The notes beneath the pieces are model-generated. The model did no database searches and had not been told where the DNA came from. It saw only the letters and a list, made by a program, of their open reading frames with translations. Positions 6,515-14,028 of a DNA stretch of 64,000 bases are shown here, piece after piece (the first letter of the stretch is position 1; each line of letters begins with the position of its first letter). The DNA comes from Actinobacteria bacterium UBA2184 (GTDB lineage: Bacteria > Actinomycetota > Coriobacteriia > Anaerosomatales > Anaerosomataceae). The position numbers and the translations under genes were made by a program. The stretch lies in the NCBI GenBank assembly GCA_002328745.1, contig DCVQ01000015.1:57995-121994 (forward strand), given 5' to 3'.

Positions 6515-7470
6515 TGGATTACGCAATCAGACAACAAAGGGCTGCCGTAAATACCGAGTACGTGCTGTTGATGATTTGCGCGGCGCTGGCGGTGACGCTC
6601 GGCGTCAGTGTCTTAGGCAACGCTATGCTCGCCAAGCACATACAGGTGGCAGAAGCGCTGTCGGCAAAGACGCTGAACGGTCAGCAAGTTGCAGGTGAAC
6701 TCGTCGTATCGCCGCCGTCCGACGCTGGGGACGGTACATATCTGATTGATTGGTCTGGTGGTACGCCGCCATTCACCATCACAGACGGCACAGGCTATCG
6801 GGTCGTCGACGGGACTACCGATTCGTCGGCTGTGTTGGTACCTGAGCCAGGTTCCAACACCTACATCATCGGCGACGAAGGCGGGCAAACCACGCAGGTT
6901 GTGATTACAGAGTCCTTGGGTCATGCGGCGATGAGAACGATGGGCGGCGACCCCCGATGTGCCCCGCTTGTTCCGAACGACTTTGGTGTTCTGGCTTGGT
7001 TTGCACCGACGCTGGCAACTGATGCGTTGTTCAGCGACTGGTCGCCGCTGCTGTGGACCCAAGATGGTATTGGTGTTAGCGCTGGCTCAACAGGTGGCAA
7101 CTTATCACTCGGGCTTGAGCCTGACCCAGACCCCGAACCCGCTGGATACCCTGGCACCTACAAACGCATAGACATGGTGGTATTCGCATCTGCGACTGGT
7201 TCGCCGCGAGAGTTGACCATCAAGGCAGAAGCCTTTGATGTCGTGGGCGCAACGGGTTCGTTCGACATCAAAGACCAGTCGTTCATCGTTCCCGCCGATG
7301 GCGTGGCGCGGGCTTACCGACTTGTCGATGTTCCAGCGCCGACTGGGTGGGATTGGACGGGCGCATTGCCGTACCGCGATGTACTGTACGTCCGATTGCA
7401 GGCTGGTGCAGGCGCGGTAGGCAGTACGCTCAGTGTCGACAGGGTCTACATGGACTACGTGTTCGACTAG
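6514..7470 (+). CDS. Flp/Tad pilin-like surface protein, 318 aa
   Basis: The N-terminus RAAVNTEYVLLMICAALAV fits a class III prepilin: a short basic leader, cleavage predicted between the two Ala, then Glu at +5, Tyr at +6 and a hydrophobic helix. A long beta-rich, Gly/Asp/Thr-rich exterior domain follows (PSDAGDGTYLIDWSGGTPPF), much larger than a normal Flp pilin, ending in DYVFD. It is coupled to the previous gene by TAATG. A minor pilin, tip adhesin or pseudopilin is plausible. No peptidase or assembly ATPase is in the window, so host machinery would be required. Confidence 0.6.
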   Translation: MDYAIRQQRAAVNTEYVLLMICAALAVTLGVSVLGNAMLAKHIQVAEALSAKTLNGQQVAGELVVSPPSDAGDGTYLIDWSGGTPPFTITDGTGYRVVDGTTDSSAVLVPEPGSNTYIIGDEGGQTTQVVITESLGHAAMRTMGGDPRCAPLVPNDFGVLAWFAPTLATDALFSDWSPLLWTQDGIGVSAGSTGGNLSLGLEPDPDPEPAGYPGTYKRIDMVVFASATGSPRELTIKAEAFDVVGATGSFDIKDQSFIVPADGVARAYRLVDVPAPTGWDWTGALPYRDVLYVRLQAGAGAVGSTLSVDRVYMDYVFD

Positions 7471-7631
7471 TACGGCGGTTCGCGCATTTGTTGACCCCCT
7501 GATTGAGCGGTTCCCCGTTACCCGCTCTCAGGTGTTCATATAGGTGGCTGGTGATGGAGTCTCGACGTCCCCCCGTTCGCCCATCGCCAGCCACCAACTC
7601 TTACCAAAGAATAATCTTGGGGGTGGGGAAG

Positions 7632-8090
7632 ATGGCGGCACCGCATATCACGCCCGAGTATCCGAAGGTACTCACCGACGCCGTGGCTAACCATCACTTG
7701 ACTCGTGAGGTCGCGGACAAGATGAGTGATTGGTCATGGCGCGTGTCGGTGGCTATCAAGTCACAGGAAGAGACTCGGATATACGGGTCTGCAATCGAAG
7801 GTGACATCGCAGGTGCGATTAGTGAATTCGGGCGAATGCTACGGGCGTTGCGTAAGACGGCAACCGAACAGTCGGTCTGTCTCGTTGATGATGAGATAAC
7901 GACACGGTGGAGACGCTACTACGGCGCGAAGTTAATCACCGACCACATACTCAGAGAGTTCCAGTTCCGCGTAATGGCTTACCTGCCGCTGCTGTTGGAA
8001 TCCCAAGGGGACACCGATGCCGTTGCACAGGACAAGACCCTGTTACGAGATGTAATCACCAACTATGGCTTGCACCGACTCGGGTCATAG
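7632..8090 (+). CDS. Hypothetical protein, 152 aa
   Basis: ATG 7632 is chosen for the GGGGGTGGGG ribosome site; the frame is open to 7503. The protein is helical (SDWSWRVSVAIKSQEE, GRMLRALRKTATEQ, WRRYYGAKLITDHILREF). No family is recognised. It follows the pilin-like gene by about 160 nt of unassigned sequence and may begin a new transcript. Confidence 0.55.
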   Translation: MAAPHITPEYPKVLTDAVANHHLTREVADKMSDWSWRVSVAIKSQEETRIYGSAIEGDIAGAISEFGRMLRALRKTATEQSVCLVDDEITTRWRRYYGAKLITDHILREFQFRVMAYLPLLLESQGDTDAVAQDKTLLRDVITNYGLHRLGS

Positions 8091-8173
8091 ATATGCATGT
8101 GATTGACAAAGGTATGAATAGTACGTTATATATATCTATGAACTTATACGATACCATTGAAGTGGGGTTGGTT

Positions 8174-8458
8174 ATGGATAAGGTTAAAGTCGAGTGGGGC
8201 GCACCATTGCCGCCCGTTACTCGGCGGAAGAAGCGCTCGAAGTACACCCCTATTGTCGAGGAGTTCTTGACCCGACCAGAGACGACGGCTCGTGTAACCA
8301 TTGATGACTTGAAGGCTCAAGCGATTGCTGCTGGGTTGAAGACCGCCATCAATGGTCTGGGTGTCGCTGAGAAGGTTCATGTGTCGAATCGCAGCGTAGA
8401 GGGCGTATGGCTCGTGAAGGCTGACGCCGTTGTAGAGAATCGAACTGCGCAAGGCTGA
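8174..8458 (+). CDS. Hypothetical basic protein, 94 aa
   Basis: ATG 8174 has AGTGGGG 8 nt upstream; the longer frame from 7907 overlaps the previous gene and is not credible. The N-terminus is basic (PPVTRRKKRSKYTP), followed by a helical region and a small beta part (KVHVSNRSVEGVWLVK). It could bind nucleic acid, but no known motif is visible. A strong terminator follows. Confidence 0.55.
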   Translation: MDKVKVEWGAPLPPVTRRKKRSKYTPIVEEFLTRPETTARVTIDDLKAQAIAAGLKTAINGLGVAEKVHVSNRSVEGVWLVKADAVVENRTAQG

Positions 8459-8483
8459 TAGTCCACAGACATAGCAAGTTGCC

Positions 8484-8517
8484 AAGAGCGCCCCGTTCAT
8501 ACGAGCGGGGCGCTCTT
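8484..8517 (+). terminator. Rho-independent terminator
   Basis: AAGAGCGCCCCG (8484-8495) and its exact inverse (8506-8517) form a 12-bp GC-rich stem with a 10-nt loop, ending in CTTCTATT. It closes the transcript of the gene ending at 8458. Confidence 0.8.
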
Positions 8518-8626
8518 CTATTGCCGTGAAGTAACACGTTGCAATTGTACTTTAGTGGTCCACATAGCCGCTGACGTGCAGAGATAGGGATATAAGGATA
8601 GCGAGTAATTGTACTATAACGTATCC

Positions 8627-8706
8627 GATAGACTTTATACGGATAACGTGATAGTCTATAGCACATAAGGTTAGCGATAGACAAGAGCAAATGCCACCTG
8701 TCTATC
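8627..8706. promoter_or_regulatory. Cluster of four GATAGAC boxes in alternating orientation
   Basis: GATAGAC is found at 8627-8633 (+), as GTCTATA at 8654-8660 (-, one mismatch), at 8676-8682 (+) and as GTCTATC at 8700-8706 (-). Spacing is 22-27 nt. The cluster lies immediately before the gene at 8741 in AT-rich DNA, so it looks like an operator array. The gene at 9377, two helical modules of which could each bind one site, is an obvious candidate regulator. Confidence 0.55.
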
Positions 8707-8740
8707 AAAGACTCCGCGTATGAGGGAAGGAATGATTGTC

Positions 8741-9361
8741 ATGAGCAAGAAGCAGGATAAGCGTAAGAAGCAAGATAGGGCATGGGCGCGTGAGGCAGCG
8801 AAGCGCGAAGCATGGTTCGCAAAGCAGGCGAACGCACCGAAGCACGAGCAAAGTAGAGAGCCGATGCCCTCTGGCTTCATTGTCGACGCCGACGACATGG
8901 CAGGAACGCTGGCTACGGTTGTCGCAATCTGCACCCACGCAGTCGACGGCAAACTGCGACGCGATGTGCCGACGATGAACGTCCTCATTGAAGGCGAGGA
9001 CGACACCGAACTGTTGTCACTGGTGATTGCGAACCTACCTGAGCCTGGCAAAGCCCGTCACGACCACATCGCAAGCCTTGGGGCAGAGTTCGGACGTGCG
9101 TATGGGGAAGAGCGCATCGCCGCCGCCTTCCTGTCGTCAGAGTGCTGGCTCAAGACCATGACTGGCGAAGTCATGGGCGAGAAGGTAGTGACCGATGGGC
9201 TGCGACGGGACGGATTCGGCGTCGTTGCCTTCCAAGACATCACCCGTGATGCCAGAGGCTACATTCACCTGTCCGAGCCGTATGCGCCACCGTTCGGCTT
9301 CGGCTCCCCAATCCTCTCTGCGTTCTTCGTCGGCGTTCGCTCCGTAGACCGAGCGGCGTAA
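8741..9361 (+). CDS. Hypothetical protein, 206 aa, upstream of the four-HTH gene
   Basis: ATG 8741 sits 10 nt after GGAAGG; ATG 8732 is too close. The N-terminal 35 residues are highly charged and helical (KKQDKRKKQDRAWAREAAK), like a basic nucleic-acid-contacting tail. The rest is globular alpha/beta with no recognised motif. It shares the GGAAGG ribosome site pattern with the next gene, 15 nt downstream, so both probably form one operon under the GATAGAC boxes. Confidence 0.6.
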   Translation: MSKKQDKRKKQDRAWAREAAKREAWFAKQANAPKHEQSREPMPSGFIVDADDMAGTLATVVAICTHAVDGKLRRDVPTMNVLIEGEDDTELLSLVIANLPEPGKARHDHIASLGAEFGRAYGEERIAAAFLSSECWLKTMTGEVMGEKVVTDGLRRDGFGVVAFQDITRDARGYIHLSEPYAPPFGFGSPILSAFFVGVRSVDRAA

Positions 9362-9376
9362 GGAAGGTTGATAGTG

Positions 9377-10216
9377 ATGACTACTTCTAAGAACACCGAA
9401 GTCTGGACTGTGAAGGAAGCGGCTTCGTATCTCGGAACGTCTGCGCCCACCATGCGCCGTTGGATAAACAAGGGCCTGTTTGGTGAGCCGACCATCAGTA
9501 ATGGCCTGCGGGTTGTAAGTGCCAAGAAGTTGCGCAGGTTTAAGAGTGAGCGCGAGCAGTGGGTGACTCTCGCTGAGGCAGCGAAGCAAATAGGTATCGC
9601 AAAGAATAACGTCCTCAATCACGTCCAGAAGGGTGAGTTCTCGTCAGCCCGACCCGACGAGACTAAGGGCCAGAACTATCGTCCCCGCTTCCTTGTATTG
9701 CGGCGAGAAGTTGAGCAGTTCATCGCTCGTCGTGAGGAAGCAGTCAAAGAGCGCGAGTCTCTAATAGTGGCTCGTGCCGAGGCTATCGCTGCCGAGCGTG
9801 AGCGCAGGAAGACTCCCGAGGGCTATATCACACTGCGGGAAGCGCAGCGCCTTCTGGGGCTGACTCGGCAGCGAGTCCACCGACTTCTTCATTTGGGCAG
9901 GTTCGCGGGCGCGGTCAAGGTTGATGGCCGCTGGTTCATAACCCATGAAGACGTCCTGAGCCACGAACTGTCCCGTCACAGACCAGCGCCGACCTCGCAG
10001 ATTCTCAACGGTGAGGAACACCTGACCATTTGTGAAGCAGCGCGTCGGACGTTCTTCGCCTACACCACTATTCGTAACCGCCTCTCATCTGGCGCGTATC
10101 CGAACGCCCTTAAGGTAGGCAGCGTTCACTACATCCCTGTGTCCGACTTAGTGAACTACCGCCCGAACAGGGTTGGCAGACCCTCTGAACGCGCCACAGA
10201 GAGAGCGGCAGCGTAA
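9377..10216 (+). CDS. Protein with four tandem MerR/AlpA-type winged-helix DNA-binding modules
   Basis: 279 aa from ATG 9377 (GGAAGG 9 nt upstream). Four repeats of the excisionase-like fold can be read: residues 9-56 (WTVKEAASYLGTSAPTMRRW), 61-117 (WVTLAEAAKQIGIAKNNVLN), 149-197 (YITLREAQRLLGLTRQRVHR) and 214-261 (HLTICEAARRTFFAYTTIRN). A charged coiled-coil-like linker (118-148) separates modules 2 and 3. Proteins of this fold normally have one module; four in one chain suggest binding to a multi-site operator. It could be a repressor, directionality factor or replication/partition protein. Which of these is not decidable from sequence. Confidence 0.7.
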   Translation: MTTSKNTEVWTVKEAASYLGTSAPTMRRWINKGLFGEPTISNGLRVVSAKKLRRFKSEREQWVTLAEAAKQIGIAKNNVLNHVQKGEFSSARPDETKGQNYRPRFLVLRREVEQFIARREEAVKERESLIVARAEAIAAERERRKTPEGYITLREAQRLLGLTRQRVHRLLHLGRFAGAVKVDGRWFITHEDVLSHELSRHRPAPTSQILNGEEHLTICEAARRTFFAYTTIRNRLSSGAYPNALKVGSVHYIPVSDLVNYRPNRVGRPSERATERAAA

Positions 10217-10262
10217 GGGTGGCTGCGGCAATATCGCCGCTAACAAATAGAAGGGAACCGCA

Positions 10263-10706
10263 ATGACCTATAGAGAAGAGTTCGACAATATCGTCCATGC
10301 CAACTTCGGGCATGACCACCAACCCGTGTGCGTGGTTGAGTATGAAGAAGAGCGGTCATGGCTCGGGTTCTCGGCAACGTGGGTCGCTAAGTACGATGTG
10401 CCCGAAGAGGGTGCTTGCCAGCGCGACTACTGGCAAGAGGCACTCAACCATAATCTTCGCGTGGTCCTGCCTGTAGTCATTGACTGGGCTATTCAGGAGG
10501 GTATCGTCGACGAACTTGCAGAGTCTTGGGAGTTTAGTGAAGACCTCTTTGACATCGCAGAGACACTGTTCGTTCGCCTCTCAAACAGCCATTGGGACGG
10601 CACATACTGTGATGGCGAGGTTAGTCAGACATGCGTGGCAATCATTGACTATGCACGCCTAGCGATGGCATTCGGCGAGGCATACGACTTACGGCGGGTG
10701 CTGTAG
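10263..10706 (+). CDS. Hypothetical acidic protein, 147 aa
   Basis: ATG 10263 follows AGAAGGGAA. Acidic and rich in Trp and Tyr (DYWQEALNHNLRVVLPVVIDWAIQEG; ESWEFSEDLFDIAETLF). No recognised family. Its stop abuts the next ATG (10706/10707), so the two are translationally linked. Confidence 0.6.
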   Translation: MTYREEFDNIVHANFGHDHQPVCVVEYEEERSWLGFSATWVAKYDVPEEGACQRDYWQEALNHNLRVVLPVVIDWAIQEGIVDELAESWEFSEDLFDIAETLFVRLSNSHWDGTYCDGEVSQTCVAIIDYARLAMAFGEAYDLRRVL

Positions 10707-10946
10707 ATGACGATGAGCGGACCCGTCCTCGTGAGTAGGAAGACCAAGCCCGTTCCCATCGAGCAGCAGATACAGAAGTTGCTCGTGGAATTCGCCGATT
10801 CGGGCTTTGAGGTCGCAGAAGTAACGGGTCTGGCAATCGGTGAACTGGCCAAGTTAGAGAAGGCGATACAGGAACTTGGTCTTGGCGATGTTGAGGTCTA
10901 TAGGATGGACGGGCGCATATTCCTTGCGCGGAAGTTGAGCAAGTAG
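10707..10946 (+). CDS. Hypothetical protein, 79 aa
   Basis: Starts at ATG immediately after the stop of the previous gene. A two-helix core (IEQQIQKLLVEFADSGFEVAEV; AIGELAKLEKAIQELGLG) is followed by a short beta element ending FLARKLSK. Small alpha/beta protein of unknown role, last gene before a bidirectional terminator. Confidence 0.55.
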   Translation: MTMSGPVLVSRKTKPVPIEQQIQKLLVEFADSGFEVAEVTGLAIGELAKLEKAIQELGLGDVEVYRMDGRIFLARKLSK

Positions 10947-10987
10947 AAGGGGAATCCCTTTGAACAACCTCGTCAACATAGACGAGT

Positions 10988-11021
10988 AAGAAGCCCTCGG
11001 TTTGGCTGCCGAGGGCTTCTT
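10988..11021. terminator. Bidirectional terminator between convergent operons
   Basis: AAGAAGCCCTCGG (10988-11000) and its exact inverse (11009-11021) form a 13-bp stem with an 8-nt loop, with A-rich left and T-rich right ends. It separates the rightward gene ending at 10946 from the leftward four-gene cassette ending at 11028. Confidence 0.8.
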
Positions 11022-11027
11022 CCGTTC

Positions 11028-11522
11028 TTAGAGCAGGAAGACCCTCATACCGAGTGCCTCGTACATCTCAGGGTCATTACTGATTGCTTCGTGGCAGGTC
11101 TTAGTGAACTGCAAGTTGCAGGATTGGTTCCCGTGGCGCTTGCCTAGTGCCTTACATATTAATGTGAGGTCGCTACTCGGGAACATGTGGACAGCCACTG
11201 GCGATAGGTCTAGGTAGATGACGAGCGCCCACCAGTCCTGTTGTTCGTTCGGCTCCACCGTGTGCCAGTTCACCCATGAACCTGCTGAGGTGTTGGCGAG
11301 ATACTTCACCTGAATACGAGAACCGTCAGGTTCCTGAACGTCCCAGCCCTTTTGCACGCGGTTGCTCGCTAACTCGCCATCAACGAGTCGGGCAACCAAG
11401 ACCTCGGCGAACTCAGATAGTGGGTCACGATAGGACTGTGGGATACCCAACTCGCCAAGCAGCGACTTGCGGGCATCGCGGTAGTCAGACCAAGAACTCA
11501 GAAGGTCTTTGATGTCACTCAC
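11028..11522 (-). CDS. PD-(D/E)XK nuclease-like protein, 164 aa (cassette gene 4)
   Basis: GTG 11522 overlaps the stop of the upstream gene (GTGA). An N-terminal helix with acidic residues (DPLSEFAEVLV) is followed by GWDVQEPDGSRIQVKY, giving D61 and Q71-x-K73 in the D...(E/Q)xK arrangement of restriction-endonuclease-like folds, then WWALVIYLDLSPVAVHMF as the next core strand. This is the pattern of small type II-like nucleases. It is the last gene of the four-gene coupled cassette and is followed by a terminator. Nuclease activity is inferred from the motif only. Confidence 0.6.
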   Translation of the reverse strand: MSDIKDLLSSWSDYRDARKSLLGELGIPQSYRDPLSEFAEVLVARLVDGELASNRVQKGWDVQEPDGSRIQVKYLANTSAGSWVNWHTVEPNEQQDWWALVIYLDLSPVAVHMFPSSDLTLICKALGKRHGNQSCNLQFTKTCHEAISNDPEMYEALGMRVFLL

Positions 11523-12325
11523 GGCGTACCCGCGACTTCGGGCACTACGATTCTGTTGAGGTCATCAACGGTTGGTTCATTGAAGTTGGCGTACTGGTTC
11601 GCCAGTTCCATCACGTCCAACTCGCCCTGAAGTCCAATCGAGTTCAATGCCTTGAGCGTCCAATGAAGCAGCCATGTTGCGATTGCCAATGAGGTGACTC
11701 GCTTGTATCCGCTTGGCTCGGGCACTAGATGCGTGACGCCATCGACCATCTCTAGATAGTCCTTCGCCGCGACGACACTTCCATGAGTGTGTTCACAGAG
11801 AGATTGATACAGCCCGTAACTATGTTCGGCACCCTTCAACTTGCCAAGACGGTCCGCTTCGCAAGCACGTTCCTTGATTTGAAGTGGCGTCCAACTGTTC
11901 TTCGGGCGGTGCTTCTTCGGCAACTCTGCATCTCGGGCAGCGAGTTCCAGAAGTTCAGCCAAGTCATCGGGCGGCTCAGGATTCTCTCCCGCCTCAAGTG
12001 CCTTGCGGTAGTGGTTGTACCTATACCGACCTTCGTGTTCAGCCCAGCGAACGCTTAGGTTCTCGGGGTCGGTTGCTATGTAGCGAAGGTCTATGAGGTC
12101 TTCCAACATAGTTCGGACGAGAACCTGAGCCTCAACGCCGTAGCCCTTATCACAGAGCAATAGCACGGCAATGTAGTTCCGTCTCGCACGCGTCCAGTAG
12201 TAGCCCGTCAGCCCGCAGACTTGGGGCACGCCCGTATAGGTCAGATTGATGCCGTCAACGAATAGTTCATCAATCGCGGTTACGACCTTCTGCCCCGCAT
12301 TGATGTAGGACTTGCCTTCGCTCAC
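11519..12325 (-). CDS. DUF5677-like helical protein, 268 aa (cassette gene 3)
   Basis: GTG 12325, overlapping the stop of gene 2 by 4 nt. All-helical; the segment VLVRTMLEDLIDLRYIATDP with later SLCEHTHGSVVAAKDY matches what I know of the DUF5677 family, whose function is unestablished. The C-terminal helix TSLAIATWLLHWTLKAL is hydrophobic. The R...H spacing around EHTHG recalls HEPN-type RNases, but I do not see a complete RxxxxH motif. Middle-to-late gene of a tightly coupled cassette. Confidence 0.55.
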   Translation of the reverse strand: MSEGKSYINAGQKVVTAIDELFVDGINLTYTGVPQVCGLTGYYWTRARRNYIAVLLLCDKGYGVEAQVLVRTMLEDLIDLRYIATDPENLSVRWAEHEGRYRYNHYRKALEAGENPEPPDDLAELLELAARDAELPKKHRPKNSWTPLQIKERACEADRLGKLKGAEHSYGLYQSLCEHTHGSVVAAKDYLEMVDGVTHLVPEPSGYKRVTSLAIATWLLHWTLKALNSIGLQGELDVMELANQYANFNEPTVDDLNRIVVPEVAGTP

Positions 12326-13050
12326 GAGTTCTCTTGCATCTTCATCAGTTGCCTTCGTGCGTCCAAGTCCTGTTCAACTTGTGAGGTATCCCAGTCACGA
12401 ACCATCTTCAAGTCACCGATGATGGTGGGCGGTTGAACGGGGCAATCCTTCACGAACTGCTCCCACTTGTCGTCCAACCACGGTGGCACCCAAGACCCAG
12501 ACCGACAGATGTAGATACGGTCAATCACGTCTTCTACCAGAAGACCGTCATCAACACGACGGTCAACGTCAATCGGCGGCTTAGGCTCTGCTTCCAACGC
12601 ATAGGAACGCCAACGCGGATATACGACCTCAATATCCGCACCAATCATGTCGTAGAGCAGCAGCCAATCCTCACAGGCAACTCGCATAGTCTCGGCGATG
12701 TTGTTCTCATTGTTGTATCCACAATCATGGTGCGCGTCGTAGTTCAGAACCTTGTTGATGCCCGAGTACACATCGACGTTGGCGGCGTTCATATGGCTCT
12801 CGGCGATGAACAACTCGCACTTGTCTGAGAACTTGAACCGTGACCAGAAGGTATCTTCCTCACCACTGGTTGTCGGCAAGTCCAACCCGAAGTGGGTGAA
12901 TCCTGCTGCTCTGCTCACCCACAGGATATTGAGCAGTTCAGAGTGATGGGCTTCTGAGTGTCCCCAGTCGTACATGTATATGAGTTTAGGGTCGTTCTCG
13001 CCTGACATATCAGCGAAGAAGTCCCAATCAACAGATAGCAACACTCCCAC
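12322..13050 (-). CDS. Arginase-fold/UPF0489-like metal-dependent hydrolase, 242 aa (cassette gene 2)
   Basis: GTG 13050 shares its G with the TAG of gene 1. LLSVDWDFF (D8, D10) and LNYDAHHDCGY (DAHxD, near 105-109) are the metal-ligand patterns of the arginase/UPF0489 superfamily; H31, H35 and H36 may add ligands. Many acidic residues follow. Known UPF0489-type proteins are poorly characterised; a role in removing or altering a nucleotide, peptide or acyl group is possible but unproven. Coupling to a nuclease-like and a helical gene suggests joint function. Confidence 0.55.
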   Translation of the reverse strand: MGVLLSVDWDFFADMSGENDPKLIYMYDWGHSEAHHSELLNILWVSRAAGFTHFGLDLPTTSGEEDTFWSRFKFSDKCELFIAESHMNAANVDVYSGINKVLNYDAHHDCGYNNENNIAETMRVACEDWLLLYDMIGADIEVVYPRWRSYALEAEPKPPIDVDRRVDDGLLVEDVIDRIYICRSGSWVPPWLDDKWEQFVKDCPVQPPTIIGDLKMVRDWDTSQVEQDLDARRQLMKMQENS

Positions 13051-13508
13051 TAGGAAGCACCCTTCATCTTCGGGCTGAGTATGTAACTGGACCCATCTAT
13101 CTCTATCAGTATGTCGTCGGCGCTATCGCCAATGCGATGAGGCAGCGAACCCCAACCACGCAGTTCCAACACCTCACGGGTAGCCGAGGTGGGGGTGATG
13201 GCGGATACCTCGTGAGTCTCTACGCCATCGGGCGTCATGACCGTGACGATGTAGGTAATCGCCTGTTCATTCACGGGGACTTCTCGAATGAGACGCTCAA
13301 CCATGTGACCTTCGGCTCGCCAAGTGTTGCCCTTGTTATCACGAACAAACAGGGCACCACCCATCGCTTCGGGTGAGGCACCGAACCCCCCGTAGACGAG
13401 AACGGTTCGGTTCTCTTCGTTCTCCCACTCAGGTTCGTTCGCTGGGTAATGCGCTCGCCCGAGTACGACGAGGCAGTTGTTGAGGTCCTTGTTCAGTGAG
13501 TTAGCCAT
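13050..13508 (-). CDS. Hypothetical protein, 152 aa (cassette gene 1)
   Basis: First gene of the four-gene cassette. Beta-rich throughout (NCLVVLGRAHYPAN, RTVLVYGGFGASPEAMGGALFVRD, YIVTVMTPDGVETHEVSA, ILIEIDGSSYILS). No recognised family. Its stop codon overlaps the start of the arginase-like gene by one base. The region upstream (13509-13830) holds several hairpins and probably the cassette promoter. Confidence 0.55.
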   Translation of the reverse strand: MANSLNKDLNNCLVVLGRAHYPANEPEWENEENRTVLVYGGFGASPEAMGGALFVRDNKGNTWRAEGHMVERLIREVPVNEQAITYIVTVMTPDGVETHEVSAITPTSATREVLELRGWGSLPHRIGDSADDILIEIDGSSYILSPKMKGAS

Positions 13509-13830
13509 ACCGCCATTCTACCTGTCGGCGGTGACATCGCCGCGACGGTTCCTCATAGAGAACGTGTAGTCGCTGGCTTCCCATGTCAGGACTTCTCACC
13601 AACCATTCCCACTGCTGAGAAGCCTGCACGCTACGGCGCGTGATACGCGTGCAATGCTCAGACCGTCATTACAGTAATCCTGCGGGTGGCACGGGTGTCA
13701 TGCTCTGAGTGTCGTTGCACTGTGCAACAACGAGAGATACGGCATTCACAATGTTCCGTGAATACGCGTGGGTGCCATTCGCTACTTATTGGCGTGGACG
13801 ATGTAGGCGTTGAGATGGCAGGGGTTCGTA
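13509..13830. other. Intergenic region with several hairpins
   Basis: Between the leftward cassette and a rightward 34-aa gene. Visible stems include CTTCTCA/TGAGAAG (about 13590-13620), GCACGC/GCGTGC just after it, and ATTCAC/GTGAAT near 13744-13765. These could be regulatory sites or a small antisense RNA against the small membrane-peptide gene. I see no gene longer than 30 codons with a ribosome site here. Confidence 0.4.
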
Positions 13831-13935
13831 ATGGACTGGTTGGCGGTGATAGTTCTCACAGTGGTTGGCAACGTGTTGTCCAGCCTCATCACCGACGCCA
13901 TTAAAGAGCGACGAGATAAGAAGAGTCACCGTTGA
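13831..13935 (+). CDS. Single-helix membrane peptide, 34 aa (type I toxin-like)
   Basis: ATG 13831 is preceded by AGGGG at about 8 nt. The peptide MDWLAVIVLTVVGNVLSS LITDAIKERRDKKSHR has one hydrophobic helix and a short, strongly basic tail. That is the architecture of type I toxins such as Fst/Ldr peptides, although no sequence family is claimed. Hairpins in the upstream 320 nt could belong to an antisense regulator. It may equally be a small membrane subunit for the DUF6338 protein encoded next. Confidence 0.5.
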   Translation: MDWLAVIVLTVVGNVLSSLITDAIKERRDKKSHR

Positions 13936-14028
13936 GATGACGACTGTGGACAACCTCGAACATCTGTTTGTCGGTGTCAGTGTGCGGGCGTAGTATCGGA
14001 GTACAGGTCAGAGAGTATGGGGGTTGGT

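Noticed and set aside
7907..8173. Longer N-terminus for the 94-aa gene ending at 8458
   Set aside because: It would overlap the previous gene by about 180 nt in another frame; ATG 8174 has a good ribosome site.
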